Shown here piece by piece: positions 1 to 9,318 of a DNA stretch of 64,000 nt. The DNA comes from Gelidibacter maritimus. GTDB lineage: Bacteria; Bacteroidota; Bacteroidia; Flavobacteriales; Flavobacteriaceae. The stretch lies in contig NZ_JACGLT010000010.1 of assembly GCF_014062315.1 (NCBI RefSeq), forward strand, positions 13,781 through 77,780, in the 5' to 3' direction. How positions within the stretch are numbered: the stretch's first letter is position 1; the number at the start of each line of letters is the position of its first letter. The notes under the pieces were generated by a model. That model did no database searches. It had not been told where the DNA came from and saw nothing but the letters and a program-made list of their open reading frames with translations. A program made the position numbers and the translations under genes.

Positions 1-1590
1 GTAGCGCCTCCCGTAGCGGTTAAGGTTGCACTTGAACCAGCACAGATGCTTTGATCTGCTCCAGCATCAGCAACAACTTCAACTGTATTTGTAACTGTAA
101 CTCTAATAGTATCCGTGGCCTCACAACCGTTGGATATTCCTGTAACAGTATATGTTCTGCTTGTCGAAGGACTCACGGTAATGCTCGCTCCAGTGGCCCC
201 GTTACTCCATTTATAAGTCGTAGCTCCAGTGGCGGTTAAAGTGACATTATCACCTGAATTTATCGTAACATTACCTCCAGCTTCCACTATTGGCAGTGCA
301 TTTACTGTTACTTTGACCTCATCCGTATCTGAATATTGGCCTGATTCGTCATAAGCAGTAACCGAATATGTGGTGGTCGATGATGGGCTCACTGATATAC
401 TTTCGGTTGTTGCTCCCGTACTCCACAAATAAGTAGCGCCTCCCGTAGCGGTTAAGGTTGCACTTGAACCAGCACAGATGCTTTGATCTGCTCCCGCATC
501 AGCAATAACTTCAACTGTATTTGTAACGGTAACTATTACGGTATCTGTAGCCTTACAACCATTGCTTGTCCCGATGACAGTATAGGTCGTGGTGGCTGTG
601 GGACTTACATTGATTGTCTCACCAGTTTCACCATTACTCCATTTATAGGAAGTAGCCCCTGTTGCAGTTAATGTGACGCTTTCTCCTGCATCGATAGTGC
701 TACCGCTCCCTGCATCAACAGTTGGCAGCGGATTGACCGTTACGGTAACTTCGTCCGTATCAGAGTTGGTTCCTGTAATATCGTATACCGTGACCGAAAA
801 ATTGGTGGTTTCATTTGGACTTACCTCTATACTTTCGGTTGTAGCTCCAGTACTCCATAGATATGTAGAGCCTCCTGATGCGGTTAGGATTGTGGCTGTT
901 CCTGCACAGATATCAATGTCCTCGCCAGCGTTCGCAACAACTTGCTGAGCTACAGTGACGATGATTTCTACATTACTCGAACAACCAGAAGGACTAATAG
1001 AACTCACTGAATAGGTTGTTGTAACTCCTGGGCTCACCGTTATAGATTGAGTGGTCTCACCAGTATTCCATTCGTAACCATCTCCTCCACTCACTGTAAG
1101 TGTTGTTGATTCACCTTCAGAAATTATCAAATCGCCGGTTATTATGAGTTCCGGTGCCTCTTTTACAAAAACGCTAACTTCATCCGTACTAAAACAGCTG
1201 TTAGTACTCACTTCAACACTATAAACAGTATCTGCAGTTGGATTAACTTCTATCGAAGCTGTCGTTTCACCTGTACTCCACAAGTACGATGTTCCTCCTG
1301 TAGCTGTTAATGTTGTTGTTTCACCATTACAAATGGTTTGATCTTCTCCCGCGTTTGCTTCCGGTTTTGGAGTAACAGTTACGGTAACGCTAGCTTCATC
1401 AGATTGGTCATAAGCATCAGAAACTATAACGGTAAATGTAGTTGTGGTTTCTGGTGTTACTTGAATACTCTCGGTTGTTTCTCCGGTACTCCAAACATAG
1501 TTTGTGCCCCCACTTGCCGTGAGGGTGGCGGTTGCGCCTTCACAAATCAGTTGGTCACTACCTGCGCTCCCTTGGAGCGCTTCGGGAAAA
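1..1590 (-). repeat. Tandem Ig-like module array with 432-bp higher-order period
   Basis: Seven full modules and part of an eighth, each about 70-72 residues (~216 bp), are read on the minus strand. The last ones alternate between two types: one with ICAGSSATLTATGG and YLWSTGATTESI, the other with TINSGDNVTLTATGAT and YKWSNGATG. This gives a dimeric period of 432 bp (144 codons). The bases from position 1 and from 433 match exactly for about 60 nt and remain similar beyond. Recent unit duplication is the likely origin. Confidence 0.85.
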
Positions 1591-3281
1591 ACCGTTACTA
1601 TGGATATGGCTTTAAATTTACCGTCTGCACTCGTAAAAGTTATGCTTACTTCACCCACTGAAATGGCTGTTACAAGTCCTTTGGCATCCACCGTTGCGAT
1701 GTCTTCAGCATTAGAAGTCCATGTACCGTTTTTATTGGTTGCATTTGTGGGTGTAAACGTAGTAGATAATTGAAGTGTTTCGGCAATGGCTAGTTCTGCT
1801 GTATTTGGTGTTAATTCAACATCTTGTACTGCTATTGCATCATTAGGTTTGTCAACTTGGTTCAAATATTCTTCTAACCAGGTATACCCGCTAGGGGCGA
1901 TATCGTTGTGGTCTTGGCCTTCGGGGACGTTGGCTTTAAACCATATTTCTGGGATGTGGGGGTTGGAGATGTAGAAGTTTGATGGTCTTTTTTCACTCGG
2001 CATTGTGTTTATTAAGTCATTAGCGAGTGACTCATATTGATTATTAGGAACGTAGCCTGTCATAGCTCTAGTTTGTGCAGCACTCACAAGTACTTCGTCT
2101 ATATGATCTCTATAATATTTAACGGTCCCATCATTAGCTATATACTCACAAGCTCCAACCTTTTGGAAGAGTTCCTTTTTTAAAGCCGAACTTGATAATA
2201 CAGAAATGATTCTACCTTGCATTGGTAATCGATTACGTACAAACCATTCTGGTTTTATTGGAAATGTACTGTCCGCAAAAAGATACCAACCATTTATAGG
2301 GTTACTTGGATAATCTGTTGGCCTATTTTCAGGAGAAACAAAGTTGTCTTCATCCCATATTTGTGGATTCATCGTCCCATTTGTCCACGTAGCAAACAAT
2401 TTTTTATCACTCCTTTGTCCAACATTCGTAACAGCACCACCTTGATAATGATTCCCTATATGGTTTAATCTAAAATCATACGCATCCGTCCGAATTGTTC
2501 TACCTTGCCAATTATGAGAGAAGTTATTAATTAGATCTAATTTAACTTCACCTCCTATCTTTGGATGTCTCCACCCGCTATTTGAAATAACATTTCTTAA
2601 AATAGATGCTCCACCATAACCTGGACCATTTGAATTACCTATTATCATTCCTTGTGAGGTATTTCCAATAAGTAAATTCTGAAAAGTTATGTTTCCACCA
2701 GACCCTGATCCCGAAGCAGCGTCTGCACCAACTGCCTGACTATTGGCGTAAGCAAAAGAACACCTGTCTACGATTATATTTGAACCTTGATTATACTGCA
2801 AACAATTTCTATTTAAAAAATACGGACCTTGCTGAGATTTATAACCATTTCTAAACCTAATCCCTCGCCATATATGATTGCCCACGGTTCCACCTATTTT
2901 TATTTCTGATCCTATAATTGTTATGCCCCCATAAGGAGCTGAAAAACCATTCACAGTAAGATTACTATGCATTGTTTCTTCGGTATAAATTACAGTCTGA
3001 AGGTTGATCACCCCACTAACATCAAAAACAATAGTTCTTGCACCTGCAGTAAAAAAAGCTTCTCTGAAACTTCCTGGACCACTATCATTAAGATTAGTTA
3101 CATGCAGTACGGCTCCACCACGACCGCCTGTTGTATATGCTCCTGCTCCAAAGGCTGACGGGAAAGCAGGTTGTTGAGAATAAGAAGAGCTACTTATACT
3201 AATCAAGAGCAGATATAATAAAAATTTGAATTTAAAGTTTGGTTTGGTAATTATTTGATTTGCGTAAATTTTCGGTATCAT
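1..3281 (-). CDS. Secreted pectate-lyase-like beta-helix protein with Ig-like repeat array (3' end outside window)
   Basis: Reading from ATG at 3281-3279, the frame stays open for 1093 codons to the window edge. Residues 1-40 form a basic then hydrophobic signal peptide ending near SSSSYSQQ. Residues ~40-470 resemble the PL1/PelB-type pectate lyases of Bacteroidota: GGRGG, LNDSGPGSFREA, TIVFDVSG, and a closing SGYTWLEEYLN, which typically ends the catalytic domain. Residues ~478-560 look like a bacterial Ig-like Big2 domain (TWTSNAEDIATVD, GLVTAISVGEVSITFTS). From ~565 on, ~72-residue modules repeat (CAG..ATLTA.GG..YLWSTG..T). Such proteins are usually type IX secretion substrates with a C-terminal sorting domain, which would lie outside this window. 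Probable role: extracellular pectin or uronate-polysaccharide degradation. The lyase family assignment is moderately sure; the catalytic residues were not mapped. Confidence 0.85.
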   Translation of the reverse strand, partial: MIPKIYANQIITKPNFKFKFLLYLLLISISSSSYSQQPAFPSAFGAGAYTTGGRGGAVLHVTNLNDSGPGSFREAFFTAGARTIVFDVSGVINLQTVIYTEETMHSNLTVNGFSAPYGGITIIGSEIKIGGTVGNHIWRGIRFRNGYKSQQGPYFLNRNCLQYNQGSNIIVDRCSFAYANSQAVGADAASGSGSGGNITFQNLLIGNTSQGMIIGNSNGPGYGGASILRNVISNSGWRHPKIGGEVKLDLINNFSHNWQGRTIRTDAYDFRLNHIGNHYQGGAVTNVGQRSDKKLFATWTNGTMNPQIWDEDNFVSPENRPTDYPSNPINGWYLFADSTFPIKPEWFVRNRLPMQGRIISVLSSSALKKELFQKVGACEYIANDGTVKYYRDHIDEVLVSAAQTRAMTGYVPNNQYESLANDLINTMPSEKRPSNFYISNPHIPEIWFKANVPEGQDHNDIAPSGYTWLEEYLNQVDKPNDAIAVQDVELTPNTAELAIAETLQLSTTFTPTNATNKNGTWTSNAEDIATVDAKGLVTAISVGEVSITFTSADGKFKAISIVTVFPEALQGSAGSDQLICEGATATLTASGGTNYVWSTGETTESIQVTPETTTTFTVIVSDAYDQSDEASVTVTVTPKPEANAGEDQTICNGETTTLTATGGTSYLWSTGETTASIEVNPTADTVYSVEVSTNSCFSTDEVSVFVKEAPELIITGDLIISEGESTTLTVSGGDGYEWNTGETTQSITVSPGVTTTYSVSSISPSGCSSNVEIIVTVAQQVVANAGEDIDICAGTATILTASGGSTYLWSTGATTESIEVSPNETTNFSVTVYDITGTNSDTDEVTVTVNPLPTVDAGSGSTIDAGESVTLTATGATSYKWSNGETGETINVSPTATTTYTVIGTSNGCKATDTVIVTVTNTVEVIADAGADQSICAGSSATLTATGGATYLWSTGATTESISVSPSSTTTYSVTAYDESGQYSDTDEVKVTVNALPIVEAGGNVTINSGDNVTLTATGATTYKWSNGATGASITVSPSTSRTYTVTGISNGCEATDTIRVTVTNTVEVVADAGADQSICAGSSATLTATGGA

Positions 3282-4605
3282 TGAGTATTAATAATTTGGG
3301 GGGTTAAATTATCGGGACAATTTATAAAACAATTTTTAAGCTTTCGTTTAAAGTATTTATTATTCGATAAAATGTACAAATAAATAGTCCTATTCTTACA
3401 GTGGTTATTGATGTATAAATTTTTTAGACAGATCTTGATTAAAGTCTCGATTAATGTTGCAATAAGTACGATGAAATACATAAAAAAGACTTCCATAGGT
3501 AAACTTTAACATTTAACCTCTTTATGAATTGAACTAAACTAAATCAAAAACCACAACTACACTCCTGTTTTTCAATATTTTAGACCACAAATTAACTTCA
3601 TGGATTTTAATTAGGAGTATTCAGATTTTCCAAATCATTTTATAAATAGAGTTTTACACAGTGAAAATTTCGTGACAGGAACAATCTGAGAACAAAAGTA
3701 GAGACAGCTTACGTACCAAAATTTGTTTAGAAATCTAAAACAAGAGTTAGAAAATATTGTTGGCATTAAGTTTTTATAAATAATTCAGAATACGAGTGCG
3801 TCCTCATCATAGAGATGAAATAAAACAATTTTAAATTGCTAAAAAAATGCCCCATGTCGTGGTAGAGAATGAATCCACGACAAATATGGCAGTGAAATCA
3901 TATAAAGAGAATGAAAATCGCTTGAACGTGGGTATAACCTATCAAAAACGAGCAAAATGAAAGAATCCCAGAAACCATGCATCTACCTATCACCAATAAT
4001 TTTTAAAATATTATCCATTTCGGGGAAGCCTACATAAAGGTAGAAATTTTGATTCTCATATTTACCTTCTTTCAAAGAATTGGCCATTTAAAATTCTTGC
4101 AAGAATTCAGTCATAATTACCCGTTATGGGTACTCTTTAATAAATTAGAAATTAAGATAGAACTGTTAGATTACTCCTGACCCTCAGTTTTCTTGTTTTT
4201 AATAATAAAATTTTTTTAATTAGTGGCCATAACTGCATCGCAGCTGAAATATTATCCAGAATAAGAGAACTTGATCGAAGAAATTCATGAGATTCTTGGA
4301 CTTTAACCTATATTTTCAACACAAAAACGATTTTAAAAATATAAACATATTAATAGGATAAAAATGTGTTGATTTGTACGAGTTCATCGTGATTGTGTTG
4401 GTTACTTTTAATTAATCTCGTAACTGACATATTATGTGAGTTGTGTTTTTATTAGTGTTAAGCAAAATTAGAATTCTGGAAAACAATCTGTTCTCTATTA
4501 TGAATTGAGTTTTTTAAAATAAAAGTATAATTTTCAATTTCTTATAAAGACTTTATTCAAGTATTTAATTATTTTGAGAAATTAAACCAAACCTAATATT
4601 TTTAA
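3282..4605. other. 1.3-kb stretch without recognisable gene
   Basis: Very A+T-rich DNA between the divergently oriented lyase gene and the first glycosyltransferase. Only short open stretches exist, for example ~37 codons from an ATG near 3847, and none carries a motif I recognise. The first ~150 bases should include the lyase promoter and the last ~150 the promoter of the polysaccharide operon, but I see no clean TAnnTTTG element (the nearest, TTATTTTG near 4570, has one mismatch). It may be decayed coding DNA. Confidence 0.6.
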
Positions 4606-5616
4606 ATGGAACCATTAATCAGTATCATCATACCAATTTATAATGTTGAAAAATACTTAAATGAATGCATAGATAGCGTTATAAATCAAACTTACAAAAA
4701 TCTCGAAATCATTCTGATAAATGATGGGTCACCGGACAAGTGTGGTCCAATTTGCGATCAATATAAGTTAAAGGACGATAGAATAATTGTAATTCACCAA
4801 AAAAACAAGGGTTTAAGTGGTGCTAGAAACTCAGGATTAGAAGTGGCATCTGGCGATTATATAGGGTTTGTTGATAGCGACGACTGGATTGGGGAAAAAA
4901 TGTATGAGGTCATGCTTAATCTACTATTGAAATATGATTTAGATATTATCGAATGTGAAGCTAATCAAACAAATCATGAAATTGACTATAAAACAGGTAG
5001 TTATGATGTGGCAATCGAAAATTCATTTAAAGCACTTCACCGAATAATAAAGAACTCGAGTTTTCCTGTATGGAGAAGATTATATAAAAAAGAGATTATA
5101 AAAGACTCAAGATTTGTATTAAATAAAACCTCTGAGGATGTCTATTTTATGATTGACAATATTCCTAAAACAAACAAAATGGGATATTATGGATTTCCTT
5201 TCTATAATTATAGAGCCAACCCTACAAGCATAATGAGGAGCCCATATAACTTGACTCGTCTGGATGACTCTATATCAGCAGCCCTGTATTTGAAAAATGA
5301 ACTTGTGTCATTTATCTCCAATAATAAAAAGAACGAACAAGGTGTTAAACAGAAAGAGCTTTTATTGGTAGTTCAAAATTTTATTTTAGACCAACTCATT
5401 TATCATTATAAAATGCTGAACTATTATCCGGAAGTAGATCCAAAACATACGAATCGAAAAAAAGTAAAAAACCTTATTGACAAAAACTATTTTAATAGTA
5501 AAAATCATAGCCCCTATATAAAATTCGCGAAATTTTTACCTGAGCAACTATTTAAATTTTTAATAGATTCAAACAAAATCAGACACAAAGCTCTTAAATC
5601 CAATCAATTCACTTAA
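4606..5616 (+). CDS. GT2 family glycosyltransferase
   Basis: A 336-residue GT-A fold transferase. Residues 4-100 hold the GT2 core: SIIIPIYNVEKYL at the start, the nucleotide-binding ND at 39-40, and the DxD-type metal motif DSDD at 90-93. It should transfer a sugar from a nucleotide donor to a growing undecaprenyl-linked repeat unit on the cytoplasmic face. There is no membrane segment. The C-terminal two thirds are specific to this protein and do not reveal the acceptor. It is the first gene of the polysaccharide cluster, 28 bp before the flippase gene. Its first 100 residues are very close to those of the GT2 at 7180, so the two are paralogues. Donor and acceptor are unknown. Confidence 0.93.
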   Translation: MEPLISIIIPIYNVEKYLNECIDSVINQTYKNLEIILINDGSPDKCGPICDQYKLKDDRIIVIHQKNKGLSGARNSGLEVASGDYIGFVDSDDWIGEKMYEVMLNLLLKYDLDIIECEANQTNHEIDYKTGSYDVAIENSFKALHRIIKNSSFPVWRRLYKKEIIKDSRFVLNKTSEDVYFMIDNIPKTNKMGYYGFPFYNYRANPTSIMRSPYNLTRLDDSISAALYLKNELVSFISNNKKNEQGVKQKELLLVVQNFILDQLIYHYKMLNYYPEVDPKHTNRKKVKNLIDKNYFNSKNHSPYIKFAKFLPEQLFKFLIDSNKIRHKALKSNQFT

Positions 5617-5644
5617 TTACTAATTTGAATGTCAAAGTTAAAAA

Positions 5645-7183
5645 ATGTCAAGAGTTTCTAAGTCTTTGAAGAATGCGAAGGTTGGGTTGTTTTTCTACTC
5701 AATTACAATTTTTGTCGCGTTCTTTTCTCGTAAAATATTTTTAGACTACTTAGGAGCTGATTTTATAGGACTTATTTCAGTTCTACAAAGTATTTTAGGG
5801 TTTTTAAACATAGCAGAATTGGGAGTGGGCACCGCAATTGGCTATGCTTTATATAAACCAATCTTTGATGGAGATAAAAAAGAAATTAACCAACTCATTC
5901 AATATTTCGGGCATTTATATAAAAAAATAGGTTTAGCAATTCTTGTTTTAAGCCTATTAGTTTCAATCTTTTTCCCTTTTTTTTTTACCGATGTTCCTTT
6001 TACACTACCTTTAATTTATTTTGCGTTTTTCACGTTTGTTTTATCCTCTCTTGTAGGGTACTTTTTGAACTATCACGTTACCTTATTTCAAGCAGACCAA
6101 AAAGAATACTTATTATCAAAGTATGTACAAACTGCCGGGATTCTTAAATCCGTATTACAAATAACTCTAATATATAATTTTGCTAATTATTACGCTTGGA
6201 TTACAGTTGAACTCCTTTTCGTATTTGTGATAGCTATTGTATTAAGATGGCGAGTTAAAAAATCATATCCTTGGTTAAAGATTACTTTAGATAAAAATGC
6301 TAAATATATAAAGTATCCAGAAATACTTGTTAAGATAAAGCAAATTGTTGTTCATAAAATAAGCTTTTTTGTTCTTGTGGGTACGGATCAAATACTGATA
6401 TATGCATTTGTAAATCTTCAAAGCGTAGCTTTTTTCAGTAACTATCAACTCATATTTGGTTATATTCAATCTTTTGTTAATAATGGCTTTACAGGATCTC
6501 AGGCGAGCATCGGCAATTTAATTGCAGAAAACGACTTTCACAATACAAATAAGGTGTTTTGGGAAATGATGGCAATTAGATGTTTTTTTGGAGGCTTTCT
6601 ATTTATTATACTTTACTTTTCGACAGGTTTTTTTATAGATATTTGGCTTGGAGGCGAATTTGTTTTAAGTGATGATGTTTTAATTTTAATGTGTGCAAAT
6701 ATTTACATTTCTCAAGCTAGGAAACCTGTAGACGATTTTATTAACGGTTATGGTCTTTTTGCGGATACTTGGGCTCCAATAACAGAAACCTTACTCAATC
6801 TAAGTATCTCTATTCTCTTAGGTTTCTATTTTGGAATTACAGGAATACTTTTAGGAACCTTTATCAGCACATTTTTAATAGTTGTTTTATGGAAACCATA
6901 TTATTTATATACTCAGGGATTTAAAATTCTTGTTTGGCACTATTGGAAAGATTTCTTTAAATTGCTTTTCTCATTCTTAATAACCTTTTTATTGTTGAAA
7001 TATATAACAAAAAACAATTTAAATACAGAACCAGTCAATTTTTTCGACTGGGCTATCTATTCTGGTCAAGTATCAATACTTATATTTCTAATTTATGTTA
7101 TATTATTATATTTACTTAATCAGGGTTTTAGAGATTTTATTAAAAGAATCAAAAAAATGATTATTCAAAAAAGAAAAAGATGA
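5645..7183 (+). CDS. Wzx-type polysaccharide flippase (PST/MOP superfamily)
   Basis: A 512-residue polytopic membrane protein with about 12-14 hydrophobic segments over its whole length. The start (SLKNAKVGLFFYSITIFVAFFSRKIF) and the early LGADFIGL, FLNIAELGVGTAI pattern are typical of PST-family oligosaccharide flippases from Bacteroidota and Firmicutes polysaccharide loci. It should translocate the undecaprenyl-diphosphate-linked repeat unit across the inner membrane for polymerisation by the Wzy-like protein at 9315. The next gene starts inside its stop codon region (4-nt ATGA overlap), so the two are translationally coupled. The length is normal for the family and I see no damage. Confidence 0.93.
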   Translation: MSRVSKSLKNAKVGLFFYSITIFVAFFSRKIFLDYLGADFIGLISVLQSILGFLNIAELGVGTAIGYALYKPIFDGDKKEINQLIQYFGHLYKKIGLAILVLSLLVSIFFPFFFTDVPFTLPLIYFAFFTFVLSSLVGYFLNYHVTLFQADQKEYLLSKYVQTAGILKSVLQITLIYNFANYYAWITVELLFVFVIAIVLRWRVKKSYPWLKITLDKNAKYIKYPEILVKIKQIVVHKISFFVLVGTDQILIYAFVNLQSVAFFSNYQLIFGYIQSFVNNGFTGSQASIGNLIAENDFHNTNKVFWEMMAIRCFFGGFLFIILYFSTGFFIDIWLGGEFVLSDDVLILMCANIYISQARKPVDDFINGYGLFADTWAPITETLLNLSISILLGFYFGITGILLGTFISTFLIVVLWKPYYLYTQGFKILVWHYWKDFFKLLFSFLITFLLLKYITKNNLNTEPVNFFDWAIYSGQVSILIFLIYVILLYLLNQGFRDFIKRIKKMIIQKRKR

Positions 7184-8169
7184 AACCAAAAATCAGTGTG
7201 ATAGTACCTGTTTATAATGTAGAACAATTCCTTTCAAAATGTATTGACAGTATCATTAATCAAACTTATGAGAATTTAGAAATTATTTTAGTCAATGACG
7301 GATCTCCAGATAATTGTGGATTCATATGCGATGAATATGGCAAAAAAGACAATAGAATAAAGGTTATTCATCAAAAAAACAAGGGGCTTTCTGGTGCTAG
7401 AAACTCAGGTTTAGAAATCGCTAGTGGTGATTATATTGGATTTATTGATAGTGACGATTGGATTCATGAAAAAATGTATGATACACTTATAACCCAATTG
7501 CTATTGCATCAATGCGATTTAACTAATTGCATCACTATAAACTCAAACCAGACATGGGAAAATGAACCATTAGAAAATTATAAACCAATAATTCTAGACA
7601 AAAAAGCTCTATTATATAATTATCTCGATTATGGATTTTATATTGTAAGAAACTTATATTCTAGAGAACTGATGAAGGACCTTAGATTTGATGAAAACAT
7701 ACCTTTTGTAGAAGACATGTTTTTTGGTATTAACGTGGTTGAAAAAATTGATAGAAGTGTATTTATAAACTTTCCCTTATATATATATAACCAAGACAAT
7801 ACCAGTTCTTTGACTCGAGTAAAGTATAATAAAAATACATTTATATCATTAAAGGCAAATAATTATATCAAAAAAAAGACTCTTGCTATCTTTCCAAACG
7901 ATATTGAGTTACAGTCAGTCATTAGAAATAGAATCATTGGAAACTGCCTCTATCATTTTCAAAATCTCTATCACAAAAGTAATATACATTTAGATAAAGA
8001 TGATATGATGAAAAGAAAGTCAAAACAAGCCTACAATGATAATTTTGCCTTCTTTAAAAATCCTTCAGTTTTTAAAACAATTATTAGACTCTTAAATGTG
8101 TCACAACTAAATTGTTTTTATCGCACCTATTTCGCTCTAAATAAAAAAAGAATTGAATCGAAATGCTGA
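7180..8169 (+). CDS. GT2 family glycosyltransferase (paralogue of the one at 4606)
   Basis: A 329-residue GT2 enzyme with the same core layout as the protein at 4606: ND at 39-40 and DSDD at 90-93. By hand count, 78 of the first 100 aligned residues are identical without a gap, whereas the remaining ~230 residues are largely unrelated. The catalytic/donor half was therefore duplicated or exchanged while the acceptor half diverged. It overlaps the flippase gene by 4 nt and is followed by a 48-bp gap to the next GT4 gene. Presumably it adds a second sugar of the repeat unit from a similar donor. The specificity cannot be read from sequence. Confidence 0.93.
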   Translation: MKPKISVIVPVYNVEQFLSKCIDSIINQTYENLEIILVNDGSPDNCGFICDEYGKKDNRIKVIHQKNKGLSGARNSGLEIASGDYIGFIDSDDWIHEKMYDTLITQLLLHQCDLTNCITINSNQTWENEPLENYKPIILDKKALLYNYLDYGFYIVRNLYSRELMKDLRFDENIPFVEDMFFGINVVEKIDRSVFINFPLYIYNQDNTSSLTRVKYNKNTFISLKANNYIKKKTLAIFPNDIELQSVIRNRIIGNCLYHFQNLYHKSNIHLDKDDMMKRKSKQAYNDNFAFFKNPSVFKTIIRLLNVSQLNCFYRTYFALNKKRIESKC

Positions 8170-8217
8170 TGTAATATTACTTCGTATTTAATGTATTCTC
8201 TATTTTAAAAATGATTT

Positions 8218-9318
8218 ATGCCTAAAAAGAAAATAGATTTCGTAATCTCATCATTGACACATGGTGGTGCTGAACGTGTGCTTGTGTTAATGGCTAATAG
8301 CCTGGCAAGAAACATAAACAATGAAGTTTCCGTGATAGTTCTCTACAAAGCAAATGAGTCCTATACGTTAAATTCTGCAGTGAAAAGAATACAATTAAAA
8401 CAAAGTAGATTTATACCAACTTTCACCTTGGATAGCATTATTAATTTAACGACATACTATCGAATTAAGTCGCGAAGACCCGATTTTTTAATTTCTTTCT
8501 TAACAACGACAAATTTTATTGCAATAATTGTCGCTAAGGTTTTCTCAATCAAAATAATAGCACAAGAGCATATTTCTTATTTCGGGTCTATTCAGGATAA
8601 TGGTTTTATCACTAAAATAACCAGAAAGTATTTATACAAAATGGCTGATAAAGTCACTGTACTGACTTATAACGACGTCTCTGGTTATAAAAAACTTGGC
8701 GTTGATGTGTGCGTGATGCCTAATCCGTGTAGTTTCAAACCCATTACCGATAATTCCCATCCTAGAGATAAAATAATTTTAGCAGTAGGAAATTTAGATC
8801 GTCACCATCACAAAGGATTTGACAACTTAATAAGCATAATGGCACCAATACTTGAAGAGTATCCCGATTGGCAACTAAAAATTGCAGGCTCAGGGGAAAT
8901 TGGCTTAAAATATCTTACAGAATTAGCTAAAGAAAAAAACATTTTGGAGAAAATTATCTTTACTGGATTTATTAACAATATTTCTGAAGTCATGCACCAA
9001 TCGTCTATTTTTATCTTACCATCAAGATTCGAAGGATTGCCAATGGTACTATTAGAAGCCATGTCGCAAGGTATGGCATGCATCGCTTACAATTGCAAAA
9101 CAGGTCCTTCAGATATCATTGAAAACAATAAGAACGGACTATTAATAGATGATCAAAATATAGCAAAGATGCAAGGAGGTTTAAGGAAACTTCTAATGAG
9201 TGAAAACTTAAGACTTAGGTTATCTAATGAAGGAGTAAAATCTCTTGACAAATATGATGTATTGGCTATTACAAAACGCTATGAAGCATTGTTTGAGAAA
9301 ATAATGACTGCCAAATGA
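8218..9318 (+). CDS. GT4 family glycosyltransferase
   Basis: A 366-residue GT-B fold glycosyltransferase. The N-terminal acceptor domain starts with the family motif HGGAER (residues ~15-20). The C-terminal Rossmann domain has the donor-binding EGLPMVLLE (residues ~272-280), an E(x7)E arrangement of GT4 retaining enzymes. It has no membrane segment and should act at the cytoplasmic face on the lipid-linked repeat unit. It overlaps the polymerase gene at 9315 by 4 nt (ATGA), so it is part of the same operon. The exact sugar is not predictable. Confidence 0.93.
   Translation: MPKKKIDFVISSLTHGGAERVLVLMANSLARNINNEVSVIVLYKANESYTLNSAVKRIQLKQSRFIPTFTLDSIINLTTYYRIKSRRPDFLISFLTTTNFIAIIVAKVFSIKIIAQEHISYFGSIQDNGFITKITRKYLYKMADKVTVLTYNDVSGYKKLGVDVCVMPNPCSFKPITDNSHPRDKIILAVGNLDRHHHKGFDNLISIMAPILEEYPDWQLKIAGSGEIGLKYLTELAKEKNILEKIIFTGFINNISEVMHQSSIFILPSRFEGLPMVLLEAMSQGMACIAYNCKTGPSDIIENNKNGLLIDDQNIAKMQGGLRKLLMSENLRLRLSNEGVKSLDKYDVLAITKRYEALFEKIMTAK

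Noticed and set aside
51-1974. Several plus-strand open frames of 60-107 codons across the first 2 kb
   Set aside because: They are antisense to the long open lyase/Ig-repeat frame, are rich in Cys/Ser from repeat sequence and lack any family features.
3278-3496. 72-codon minus-strand frame upstream of the lyase gene
   Set aside because: It overlaps the lyase start, is low-complexity A+T-driven and resembles no protein I know.
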